The notes under the pieces are model-generated. The model saw nothing but the letters and a program-made list of their open reading frames with translations, did not search any database and was not told where the DNA came from. From Oscillospiraceae bacterium (GTDB lineage Bacteria; Bacillota; Clostridia; Oscillospirales; Ruminococcaceae): DNA of 5,342 nt. The stretch is from assembly GCA_019413245.1 (NCBI GenBank), contig DXNX01000174.1, positions 1 through 5,342 of the forward strand, given 5' to 3'. Of the stretch, positions 1 through 5,342 are shown in pieces. A program made the position numbers and the translations under genes. The stretch's first letter is position 1; each line of letters starts with the position of its first letter.

Positions 1-489
1 GGGCAGATGAGCATGGTGTCTATCACGGCCGCGCTGGCCTGCCGGGCTCCGGTCACGTTGCTGGACGAGCCCACCGCCGGTCTGGATGTGGTGGCGCGGG
101 AACGGTTTTACCGGATCCTGCTGGATGAATACCAGCGCACCGGCCGCACCTTTGTCATCTCCACCCACATCATTGAGGAAGCCGCCTCGGTATTTGAAAA
201 GGTGGTCATTCTGGACGAAGGCAAAGTGGTGGCCGACCGGGAAACCGAGGACCTGGTAAACGAGTTCCGGTATGTCAGCGGCCCGGCGGCCGTGCTGGAT
301 GCCGTTCTGGCCGAGTGCGGCATCACGCCCCTGCAGACCCAGGTGCTGGGCGGCCACAAGATGGTGGCGGTGCGGGGAGAGGAAACTCTGTTTGAAGAAC
401 TGGCGTCCCGGGACGGCCTGACAGTGGAAGGAATGAACCTGCAGAACGTGTTTGTGGCCCTGTGCGGTCACGGCGACGAGGAGGGGTAA
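1..489 (+). CDS. ABC transporter ATP-binding protein, C-terminal part (5' end outside window)
   Basis: This is the nucleotide-binding subunit that hydrolyses ATP to power the membrane proteins encoded just downstream. The frame is open from base 1, so the Walker A part lies before the window; the ATG at 7 is internal. The first visible residues, GQMSMV, fit the end of the LSxGQ signature. Walker B follows as VTLLDEP (visible residues 18-24, catalytic Glu23), then a D-loop TAGLD (25-29) and the H-loop ISTH (His56). The segment VVILDEGKVV after the H-loop is typical of the family. The last roughly 80 residues form a short variable C-terminal extension. The order ATPase then small permeases resembles clostridial YtrB-like cassettes, often led by a GntR-type regulator, but no regulator is visible here. 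The class is sure; the substrate is unknown. Confidence 0.93.
   Translation, partial: GQMSMVSITAALACRAPVTLLDEPTAGLDVVARERFYRILLDEYQRTGRTFVISTHIIEEAASVFEKVVILDEGKVVADRETEDLVNEFRYVSGPAAVLDAVLAECGITPLQTQVLGGHKMVAVRGEETLFEELASRDGLTVEGMNLQNVFVALCGHGDEEG
478..486 (+). promoter_or_regulatory. Ribosome binding site of first permease gene
   Basis: GAGGAGGGG lies inside the last codons of the ATPase gene. Its AGGAGG core ends seven bases before the ATG at 492. It selects that ATG over the in-frame ATG at 462, whose extra residues (MRSRRRGGVS) would overlap the ATPase and have no such site. Confidence 0.85.
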
Positions 490-491
490 GT

Positions 492-1142
492 ATGCGCAAT
501 CTTGTGCGGTATTTTGGCCTGACCTTTCTGCAATACATGGGTGTGGTGGTCGCGTTTGTGGCACTGGAAGTCCTGGGGGCCCGATACACGCCTTTTTCCA
601 TCTTCGAAACCTATCTGTATCTGTTGCCTACCATGGGACTCTGGCTGGCCCCGATGACATTGACAGGCAGTCATGCCACCATGATCCTGCCCAATTATTT
701 CGGCGTGTGCCGGCGGAAAACTTTCCTGTGCTTCCAGGTACTGGCTGTGCTGATGGAACTGTGCACACTGGCCCTGGGCGTGCTGGGCTCGTACCTGGTC
801 ACCGACGCAAAGCCCGAATACGATATTATGCTGACCCCGGAAGCCCTGCCGGTTCTGCTGATGGCTTCCCTGACCATCTCCGAACTGGCGTTTCTTTCCC
901 AGCATCTGCCCCGCGGCGGCAAGCAGCGCACCACTGCGGTGCTGATGGTCCTGATCATGCTTGTCTTTATTTTCTGCATGACTTTTGGCGTGTTCCAGGT
1001 GGCAGGGTTTCCGCTGCCGCTGTTCCCGCTCAGTGTGCTGCGTCCCGGCTGGACCATCTTCACGCTGGTATGCGCGGCGGCTGCCGTGATGCTGGGGGTA
1101 TTTTCCTGGCGCTGTTACCGAAAGGCGGTGATTCGGCTGTGA
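492..1142 (+). CDS. ABC transporter permease subunit, about six membrane segments
   Basis: A 216-aa very hydrophobic protein, probably a membrane-spanning subunit partnered with the upstream ATPase. Likely transmembrane segments by eye are near residues 10-30, 40-57, 79-103, 117-137, 149-172 and 186-206. It ends in a basic tail (RCYRKAVIRL) expected on the cytoplasmic side. Between segments 2 and 3 sits NYFGVCRRKTF (residues 69-78 or so), a basic loop motif common in small ABC-2-like permeases and matched in the next gene, so it may contact the ATPase. The start is set by AGGAGG at 479-484 and is two bases after the ATPase stop. Its TGA overlaps the next start. There are no recognisable substrate determinants. 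Membrane nature is firm; the permease role is inferred from context. Confidence 0.85.
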   Translation: MRNLVRYFGLTFLQYMGVVVAFVALEVLGARYTPFSIFETYLYLLPTMGLWLAPMTLTGSHATMILPNYFGVCRRKTFLCFQVLAVLMELCTLALGVLGSYLVTDAKPEYDIMLTPEALPVLLMASLTISELAFLSQHLPRGGKQRTTAVLMVLIMLVFIFCMTFGVFQVAGFPLPLFPLSVLRPGWTIFTLVCAAAAVMLGVFSWRCYRKAVIRL

Positions 1143-1834
1143 AACATCGGAGTCAAACCTTTGGCCGTACATTGGGCGGCGTTCTTCAACTGGATACGAA
1201 AGTGCTGGCCATACTGACGGGGGTTCAGGCGGCTGTCTGGGTCCTGTCTGTCGGAATTATGGCCATCGTGGACGGAGTCATCCGGAGCGAGCCGCCGGTG
1301 CTCTTTCTGGGGCTGCCGGGCATCTTTACCGTGTGTGCGGGTGCCATTCTTCTCTTTATAGAAGGTCTGCAGCAGTTCGGCATGGATTTTCTGGTACAGA
1401 TCAACTTCGGTATTGCCCGCCGCCGTGCCCTGCAGGTGTGCTGGGCGGCGCTGCTGGGATACGGTGTGGTGACGGTTGTGCTGTCCGTCGTGCTGGAAGC
1501 TTTCTGGTACTTTGTTCTGACCGGCGGGCAGGGGGAATGCTTCCTCCGGCAGATTCCTGCCTGGGGATGGCTCTGCCTGGTGCTGCTGCCCGCAGCCCTG
1601 GCAGCGCTGGCCGTGGGGGTGCTGCGCCGCTTCGGCAAGACGGGCGGACTGGTGCTCTGGCTGTCCTTTATGATTCTGTGCCAGGTGCCCCAACTGGTGG
1701 AGTTCGCCTCCGATGATGCCCTGCATCTGCTGCTGGAAATTCTGCCGGTGTTCCTGCCTCTGGTGGGCCTGGCGGCGGCTGTGGCCGGAACGGTGCTGCT
1801 GTACCGGGACAATGCCGCGGTCACAAACCGTTGA
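1139..1834 (+). CDS. Second ABC transporter permease subunit, GTG start
   Basis: A 231-aa hydrophobic protein with about six likely transmembrane segments (around residues 22-46, 56-77, 99-124, 141-161, 168-183 and 198-222). The motif NFGIARRRALQ (about 89-99) mirrors NYFGVCRRKTF of the preceding protein at a similar place, so the two probably form a heteromeric membrane domain. The start is the GTG at 1139, which shares the bases GTGA with the stop of the upstream gene, a classic coupling overlap. The Shine-Dalgarno is weak (AAAGGCGG, 1121-1128), consistent with re-initiating ribosomes. The open frame extends back to 452, but that part is an out-of-phase reading of the first permease gene. 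The stop codon lies inside the -35 box of the next promoter. Substrate unknown. Confidence 0.82.
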   Translation: MKHRSQTFGRTLGGVLQLDTKVLAILTGVQAAVWVLSVGIMAIVDGVIRSEPPVLFLGLPGIFTVCAGAILLFIEGLQQFGMDFLVQINFGIARRRALQVCWAALLGYGVVTVVLSVVLEAFWYFVLTGGQGECFLRQIPAWGWLCLVLLPAALAALAVGVLRRFGKTGGLVLWLSFMILCQVPQLVEFASDDALHLLLEILPVFLPLVGLAAAVAGTVLLYRDNAAVTNR

Positions 1835-1860
1835 CAAAGTTCGACCATACACGCTACAAT
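1831..1860 (+). promoter_or_regulatory. Sigma-70-type promoter of GH42-like gene
   Basis: A perfect TTGACA (1831-1836) and a TACAAT (1855-1860) are separated by 18 bases. The -35 box contains the TGA stop of the upstream permease gene. Transcription would start near 1867, giving a leader of about 60 bases. The promoter suggests the GH42-like gene can be expressed apart from the ABC operon. It was identified by consensus only. Confidence 0.75.
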
Positions 1861-1874
1861 GCAAACAGGAAGGA

Positions 1875-1910
1875 GCGCCGCCCCGGCCGGGGGCGGCGCT
1901 TGTTGTTTAT
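1875..1910 (+). terminator. Perfect GC hairpin with U-rich tail: operon terminator or leader attenuator
   Basis: GCGCCGCCCC (1875-1884) pairs perfectly with GGGGCGGCGC (1890-1899) across a 5-base loop, followed by TTGTTGTTTAT (1900-1910, eight T of eleven). This has the form of an intrinsic terminator, though the T tract is interrupted. It lies 41 bases past the ABC operon stop, so it could end that transcript. It also lies downstream of the 1831 promoter and 3 bases before the GH42-like gene's ribosome site region, so any transcript from that promoter must pass it. Hairpin is certain as sequence; its role is inferred. Confidence 0.65.
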
Positions 1911-1913
1911 GGC

Positions 1914-1920
1914 AGGAGGT
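1914..1920 (+). promoter_or_regulatory. Ribosome binding site deciding the GH42-like start
   Basis: AGGAGGT ends six bases before the ATG at 1927. It favours that codon over two upstream in-frame candidates: the TTG at 1831, which lies in the promoter, and the ATG at 1909, which has only the hairpin before it. Confidence 0.88.
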
Positions 1921-1926
1921 GTACCC

Positions 1927-3831
1927 ATGTCGGATGGATACTGGAAGGGGCTACTGCACAGTGCAGTCTATGCTCCGCAGCGCTGGGCCGGGCAGCCGGA
2001 CATTCTGCGCCGTGATCTGGAACTGATGCACAAGGCCGGGGTGAATACGGTCTCCCTGGCGGCCGATGCCTGGCCGTGGCTGGAGCCCAGGGAAGGGGAG
2101 TATGCCTTCGACTGGCTGGATAACGCTCTGAACACCCTGCGGGACAATGGAATCCGGGTGATTCTGTGTGCCCAGGGACAGGTCTGCCCGTCCTGGCTGG
2201 CGCGGCATTACCCCGGAGCTTTGCATACGGCGGTGGACGGAACCCGCCCTGCCCCGCAGGAGACAGGCGGCCTGTGCCCCAGCCACACTGCCCGGCGCAA
2301 GAAGGTGCGGGAGATCGACGAACAGCTGGCTCGCCGTTACGGAACCCACCCGGCGGTGCTGGCCTGGTTGGTCACCGGTATGGACAAGCCCTGCTGCTGC
2401 GCCTCCTGCCAGAAAGCCTACCGTGCCTGGCTGCGCAAGAAATACACCACCCTGGGCGCCCTCAATGAGGCCGGCGGCACGGCCTATTCCGACTGGGAGG
2501 AACTGGCGGCACCGGAGCCGGACAGCCCCAACCTGTGCGCGGCCATGGACTGGGAGTCCTTTTGTGCGCACCAGCGGGCGGAACTGCTGCACATGGAGGC
2601 GGAGGCCATACGGAAAGGATGCCCGGACGCCCGCATCATGACCGACCTGCTGCCGGAGGAAGGCGGTTCTGCCGCCGATCTGACCCTGGCGGTAACCAAA
2701 CCTGGCTGGCGCACCGGCGGAGATGCTTCCAGCGAGTGGAACCGGGCGGTGCGCACCGCGTTTGCCTATGACCGTGCCCGCTGTGCCGGTCGGCCTTTTG
2801 TGGCCCGGCAGCTGCCCGGGACCAAATGCCTGCGCCCCGGTATTCTGACCCTGTCTCTGGTGGAGGCGGTGGCCTGCGGCGCGGACGGAGTGGAACACGC
2901 CGCCTGGCGGCAGCTGCCCGCCCGCTTGGATGGCCGCGCCGTTGTCAGCCACAACGGCAGCGCCGAGACCCGGTTCTTCCGGGAAACCTCCGAAGCCGGA
3001 CAGGTCCTGCAGCAGCTGCCTTTTGTGGGCGGCATGACCACCAAAGCCCCGGTGGCGCTGTTGTATGACGGCCGCACAGCGGCGGGGCTGGCGGCTCTGG
3101 CTGCGGCCCACCGCTGCGGCGACCCGCAGGATGTGATACTGGACCATTATGCCGCTTTGCTGGAGAACTACATCGACGTGGATGTGCTGGACCCGGCGGC
3201 TGACTGGTCCGGCTACAAGGTGGTGACGGCGCCGCTGCTGACGGTGTTCAGCCCGGAGATGCCCAAACGCATCGAGGAGTATGTGCAGAAGGGCGGGCAT
3301 TTCCTGCTCACCTTCGGCTCCGGTCTGACCGATGAAAACGGTACGGCCATCCCCGGCTGGCCGCCCGCCGGTCTGAACAACATTTTCGGGGTGGGCGTGG
3401 AAGAATGCGACCCGCTGCTGCCCGGCGAGACCAACAGCTTTACCTACGATGACCAGACCTACCCGGCGGTGTTCTGCTGCGACATTCTGCGCCGTACCGG
3501 GGCACGGATGCTCTCTTCCTATGAAAAGGACTTCTACCGCGGCCAGCCTGCCGTGACCAAGCGGCCGCTGGGCTTTGGCTGTGCCTGGTATCTGGGCTGC
3601 CACAGCGATGAAAAGTTCCTGCGCAAACTGTATTTCGACATTCTGCGGGAAGCCGGCGTGCCCCGCCTGGCGGATATTCCCTACACCCAGGACCTGATGC
3701 TGCGCCGCCGCACCGACGGCAAGCGCAATTGTACCTTCTACATGAACTTTTCCTCCCGGGTGCAGGTCACAGCCGGACACCGGCTGGATGCCTACGGCTG
3801 CGCCATGGACAATACCTGGGCCCAGGAGTAA
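1927..3831 (+). CDS. GH42 beta-galactosidase-like protein, probable catalytically dead homologue
   Basis: A 634-aa protein with the complete layout of glycoside hydrolase family 42: a TIM barrel (about residues 5-370), a Rossmann-like trimerisation domain (about 374-580) and a small beta C-terminal domain (about 587-634). Length is near normal for the family. Family marks include AGVNTVSLAADAWPWLEPREGEYAFDWLD (35-65 region), the structural zinc cysteines Cys117, Cys156, Cys158 and Cys161 (C-x-C-x2-C), and GALNEAGGTAYSDWEE-like text (177-192). The acid/base region, normally WQxDNEYG, reads WLVTGMDK, placing Gly151-Met152 where Asn-Glu belongs. The nucleophile region, normally MEQxPGxVNW, reads ARQLPGTKC, placing Arg294 at the Glu. 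The loops after both sites are also shortened. No signal peptide, so cytoplasmic. The frame is intact and codon use matches its neighbours, so it is not an obvious pseudogene. Family membership is confident; loss of hydrolase activity is inferred from an alignment made from memory. Binding, sensing or another chemistry is possible. Confidence 0.88.
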   Translation: MSDGYWKGLLHSAVYAPQRWAGQPDILRRDLELMHKAGVNTVSLAADAWPWLEPREGEYAFDWLDNALNTLRDNGIRVILCAQGQVCPSWLARHYPGALHTAVDGTRPAPQETGGLCPSHTARRKKVREIDEQLARRYGTHPAVLAWLVTGMDKPCCCASCQKAYRAWLRKKYTTLGALNEAGGTAYSDWEELAAPEPDSPNLCAAMDWESFCAHQRAELLHMEAEAIRKGCPDARIMTDLLPEEGGSAADLTLAVTKPGWRTGGDASSEWNRAVRTAFAYDRARCAGRPFVARQLPGTKCLRPGILTLSLVEAVACGADGVEHAAWRQLPARLDGRAVVSHNGSAETRFFRETSEAGQVLQQLPFVGGMTTKAPVALLYDGRTAAGLAALAAAHRCGDPQDVILDHYAALLENYIDVDVLDPAADWSGYKVVTAPLLTVFSPEMPKRIEEYVQKGGHFLLTFGSGLTDENGTAIPGWPPAGLNNIFGVGVEECDPLLPGETNSFTYDDQTYPAVFCCDILRRTGARMLSSYEKDFYRGQPAVTKRPLGFGCAWYLGCHSDEKFLRKLYFDILREAGVPRLADIPYTQDLMLRRRTDGKRNCTFYMNFSSRVQVTAGHRLDAYGCAMDNTWAQE

Positions 3832-3859
3832 AACACGCCAAAACGCCGCAAAAAAGACC

Positions 3860-3888
3860 TTGACAACCACGCGCCCTTGCACTAAACT
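3860..3888 (+). promoter_or_regulatory. Sigma-70-type promoter of the T-box/valS unit
   Basis: TTGACA (3860-3865), a 17-base spacer and TAAACT (3883-3888, four of six consensus bases). A start near 3895 places the 5' end just before stem I of the T-box leader, which is where it should be. The 28 bases between the GH42-like stop and this promoter hold no hairpin or other visible signal. Confidence 0.8.
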
Positions 3889-4088
3889 GAATGATATTAA
3901 ATGCAGTGCGGGGGAGTTCCGTGCGGGCAGTATCCTTTTATAGAAAGCCGGGGAGAGTGGAAACCCGGCATAGGAGCCCGGCGGTTGTCGCCCCCAAGCA
4001 GAAGGTGCGAACCGCATGCTGCGCAGTAGTGCTTTCCGTTTCGCCTCCGTTACCGGGCGTTCAAGGGGCCTTTGCAAAAAGGCAATTT

Positions 4089-4128
4089 GGGTGGTACCGC
4101 GGTTGATGTACATTTACATGGCCGTCCC
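4089..4128 (+). promoter_or_regulatory. T-box antiterminator element
   Basis: GGG (4089-4091) can pair CCC (4126-4128), and GCG (4099-4101) can pair CGU (4123-4125), leaving UGGUACC (4092-4098) as the 7-base bulge that receives the tRNA acceptor end. The connecting loop itself folds as ATGTA-CATT-TACAT (4106-4119). The 3' strand is shared with the 5' arm of the terminator, so the two structures exclude one another. Confidence 0.88.
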
Positions 4129-4160
4129 ATGAGATTCTCTCACGGGACGGTCATTTTTTT
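4120..4160 (+). terminator. T-box intrinsic terminator
   Basis: The arm 4120-4134 pairs with 4138-4152 (core CCGTCCC with GGGACGG), with one A-C mismatch at 4129/4143, one G-U pair and a 3-base loop. Seven T follow at 4154-4160. It forms when charged tRNA-Val cannot stabilise the antiterminator. As no terminator follows the GH42-like gene, it may also stop read-through from upstream. Confidence 0.93.
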
Positions 4161-4178
4161 CGTCCCGCACGACAAGAC

Positions 4179-4185
4179 AAGGAGG
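4179..4185 (+). promoter_or_regulatory. Ribosome binding site of valS
   Basis: AAGGAGG ends seven bases before the ATG at 4193. The ATG at 4186 directly abuts this site and its frame stops after 14 codons, so 4193 is the start. Confidence 0.9.
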
Positions 4186-4192
4186 ATGCCGT

Positions 4193-5342
4193 ATGGCAGA
4201 AAACGAAAAGACTCTGGCCAAACAGTATGACCCCAAAGGCACCGAGGACCGCGTCTATCAGAACTGGTGCGACAAGGGCTACTTCCACACGCAGATCGAC
4301 CGCAGCAAGCGTCCCTTCACCATTGTGATGCCGCCGCCGAACGTTACCGGTCAGCTGCACATGGGCCATGCCATGGACGAAACCTGGCAGGATATCCTCA
4401 TCCGATACAAGCGCATGCAGGGTTACGCCGCCCTGTGGGTGCCCGGCACCGACCACGCTTCCATCGCCACCGAGGCCAAGGTCGTGGCCCAGATGAAGGA
4501 AGAGGGCCTGACCAAGGAGATGCTGGGCCGTGACGGCTTCCTGGAACGGGCCTGGGCCTGGAAGAACAAGTACGGCAACCGCATCGTCAGCCAGCTGAAG
4601 AAGTTGGGCTGCTCCTGCGACTGGGACCGCGAGCGCTTCACCATGGATGAAGGCTGCTCCAAGGCCGTGCTGGACGTGTTCGTCAACCTGTACAACCAGG
4701 GGCTGATCTACCGCGGCAGCCGCATGGTCAACTGGTGCCCCCACTGCAACACCTCCATCTCCGACGCCGAGGTGGAATACGAGGAGAAGGAGGGCAGCTT
4801 CTGGCATCTGCTGTACAAGGTCAAGGAGACCGGCGAAATGCTGGAGCTGGCCACCACCCGTCCCGAGACCATGCTGGGCGATACCGCCGTGGCCATCAAC
4901 ACCGATGACCCCCGCTACAAGCACCTGCATGGCTGCCATGTCATCCTGCCCCTGCTGAACAAGGAAATTCCCATCGTCTGCGATGAACACGCCGACATGG
5001 AAAAGGGCACCGGTGTCGTGAAGATCACCCCCGCCCACGACCCCAACGACTTTGAGGTGGGCAAGCGCCACAACCTGCCCATGGTCCGTGTGCTGACCTA
5101 CGACGGCCATATGACCGGTGCCGCCGACAAGGCCGAAGCCGACGCCCTGCGCGCCAGCGGCCGTGCCAGCGCCGATGAGCCTGAGGTCCTGGACTGCGGC
5201 AAGTACGCCGGCATGACCGCCATGGAAGCCCGCAAGGCCATTCTGGCCGACCTGGAAGCCGGCGGCTACCTCAAGTCCACCGAGCCCCTCAAGCATGAGG
5301 TGGGCACCTGCTACCGCTGCCATACCGTCATTGAGCCCATGG
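4193..5342 (+). CDS. valS: Valyl-tRNA synthetase, N-terminal part (3' end outside window)
   Basis: A cytoplasmic class I aminoacyl-tRNA synthetase that joins valine to tRNA-Val and edits mischarged threonine. The 383 visible residues cover less than half of a typical bacterial enzyme of about 880. The family opening YDPKGTEDRVYQNW is at about 11-25. The adenylate-binding segment PPPNVTGQLHMGHA (47-60) holds the HIGH-type motif HMGH at 56-59, and the conserved WVPGTDHASIATE follows at 82-94. WCPHC (181-185) lies before the inserted editing (CP1) domain, whose marks are TTRPETMLGDTAVA (221-234) and GTGVVKITPAHDPNDFEVGKRHNLP (272-296 region). A second cysteine pair, CYRC (373-376), sits near the end. 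The KMSKS loop, anticodon-binding and coiled-coil regions lie beyond the window. The valine-specific T-box upstream independently supports the assignment. No stop or frameshift is seen. Confidence 0.97.
   Translation, partial: MAENEKTLAKQYDPKGTEDRVYQNWCDKGYFHTQIDRSKRPFTIVMPPPNVTGQLHMGHAMDETWQDILIRYKRMQGYAALWVPGTDHASIATEAKVVAQMKEEGLTKEMLGRDGFLERAWAWKNKYGNRIVSQLKKLGCSCDWDRERFTMDEGCSKAVLDVFVNLYNQGLIYRGSRMVNWCPHCNTSISDAEVEYEEKEGSFWHLLYKVKETGEMLELATTRPETMLGDTAVAINTDDPRYKHLHGCHVILPLLNKEIPIVCDEHADMEKGTGVVKITPAHDPNDFEVGKRHNLPMVRVLTYDGHMTGAADKAEADALRASGRASADEPEVLDCGKYAGMTAMEARKAILADLEAGGYLKSTEPLKHEVGTCYRCHTVIEPM

Larger units (their letters stand above)
3901..4160 (+). ncRNA. Valine T-box riboswitch leader
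   Basis: A cis-acting RNA that reads the charging state of tRNA-Val. Stem I is closed by GGGGG (3910-3914) with CCCCC (3991-3995). CCG (3919-3921) pairs CGG (3982-3984), leaving AGUU opposite UUGUCG as the specifier loop, with the valine codon GUC at 3987-3989 followed by a purine. Above it GGGC (3925-3928) pairs GCCC (3976-3979), and the distal hairpin is GCCGGG (3947-3952) with CCCGGC (3964-3969). CGCC (4042-4045) with GGCG (4056-4059) suits stem II. Stem III is GCCTTT-GCAA-AAAGGC (4068-4083). The T-box core UGGUACCGCG is at 4092-4101; its variable base U would pair the discriminator A of tRNA-Val. Uncharged tRNA-Val should stabilise the antiterminator and allow valS transcription. Confidence 0.95.

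Noticed and set aside
452..1138. Upstream extension of the second permease gene's open frame
   Set aside because: It overlaps the first permease gene out of phase, is Arg/His/Gly-rich and not membrane-like. The coupled GTG at 1139 is the better start.
1867..1875. AGGAAGGAG as a ribosome site for a leader peptide
   Set aside because: No start codon lies at suitable spacing; the bases that follow form the GC hairpin, and the next ATG is more than 30 bases away.
1831..1926. N-terminal extension of the GH42-like protein from the TTG at 1831 or ATG at 1909
   Set aside because: The extra residues are basic and unlike family N-termini. The TTG is part of the -35 box and only the ATG at 1927 has a strong ribosome site.
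4004..4013. GGTGCGAACC resembling the T-arm of a tRNA
   Set aside because: No acceptor stem, D-arm or anticodon arm fits around it. It is part of the T-box region between stem I and stem II.
3891..4106. Open + frame of 71 codons in the valS leader
   Set aside because: It lies wholly in the T-box RNA, whose sequence is explained by structure, and it lacks a ribosome site.
1951..4113. Open minus-strand frame of 720 codons opposite the GH42-like gene and T-box
   Set aside because: It mirrors a well-supported gene and a structured RNA, has low-complexity His/Gln/Gly/Arg-rich composition and no family motifs. Long antisense frames are expected in GC-rich genes with biased third positions.
4151..5323. 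Open minus-strand frame of 390 codons opposite valS
   Set aside because: It is a shadow of the valS codon bias: repetitive Val/Gly/His/Ala composition, no recognisable domain, and it runs into the T-box terminator.

Overview
The window looks like chromosome of a GC-rich, low-motility-type gut Firmicute, most likely a clostridial member near Faecalibacterium, Gemmiger or Subdoligranulum. That placement is inference. It rests on strong AGGAGG ribosome sites, TTGACA-type promoters, a T-box riboswitch ahead of an aminoacyl-tRNA synthetase gene, GC-rich third codon positions and the style of the ABC proteins. All five genes are on the + strand. No RNA gene, CRISPR array or insertion sequence was seen.

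Left part (1-1834): the 3' end of an ABC transporter operon. It holds the C-terminal part of an ATPase, then two small multi-pass membrane proteins (216 and 231 aa). The genes are tightly packed (2-base gap, then a 4-base stop/start overlap), which suggests one translationally coupled complex. The two membrane proteins share a cytoplasmic FG(V/I)xRR(K/R) motif and look like two halves of a heteromeric permease.

Middle part (1831-3831): a promoter whose -35 box overlaps the stop codon of the last permease gene. It drives a short leader with a perfect 10-bp GC hairpin and U-rich tail, then a 634-aa protein of glycoside hydrolase family 42 architecture (barrel, trimerisation domain, small C-terminal domain). 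By alignment from memory, both catalytic glutamates are replaced (Met152 and Arg294) while the four structural-zinc cysteines remain. This candidate pseudoenzyme behind a possible attenuator is the most unusual part of the window.

Right part (3832-5342): a sigma-70-type promoter, a complete valine T-box leader (GUC specifier, UGGUACCGCG antiterminator core, competing terminator) and the first 383 codons of valyl-tRNA synthetase, cut by the window end. Uncharged tRNA-Val should favour the antiterminator and so raise valS expression. No terminator is visible between the GH42-like gene and the T-box promoter, so the T-box terminator may also end upstream transcripts.
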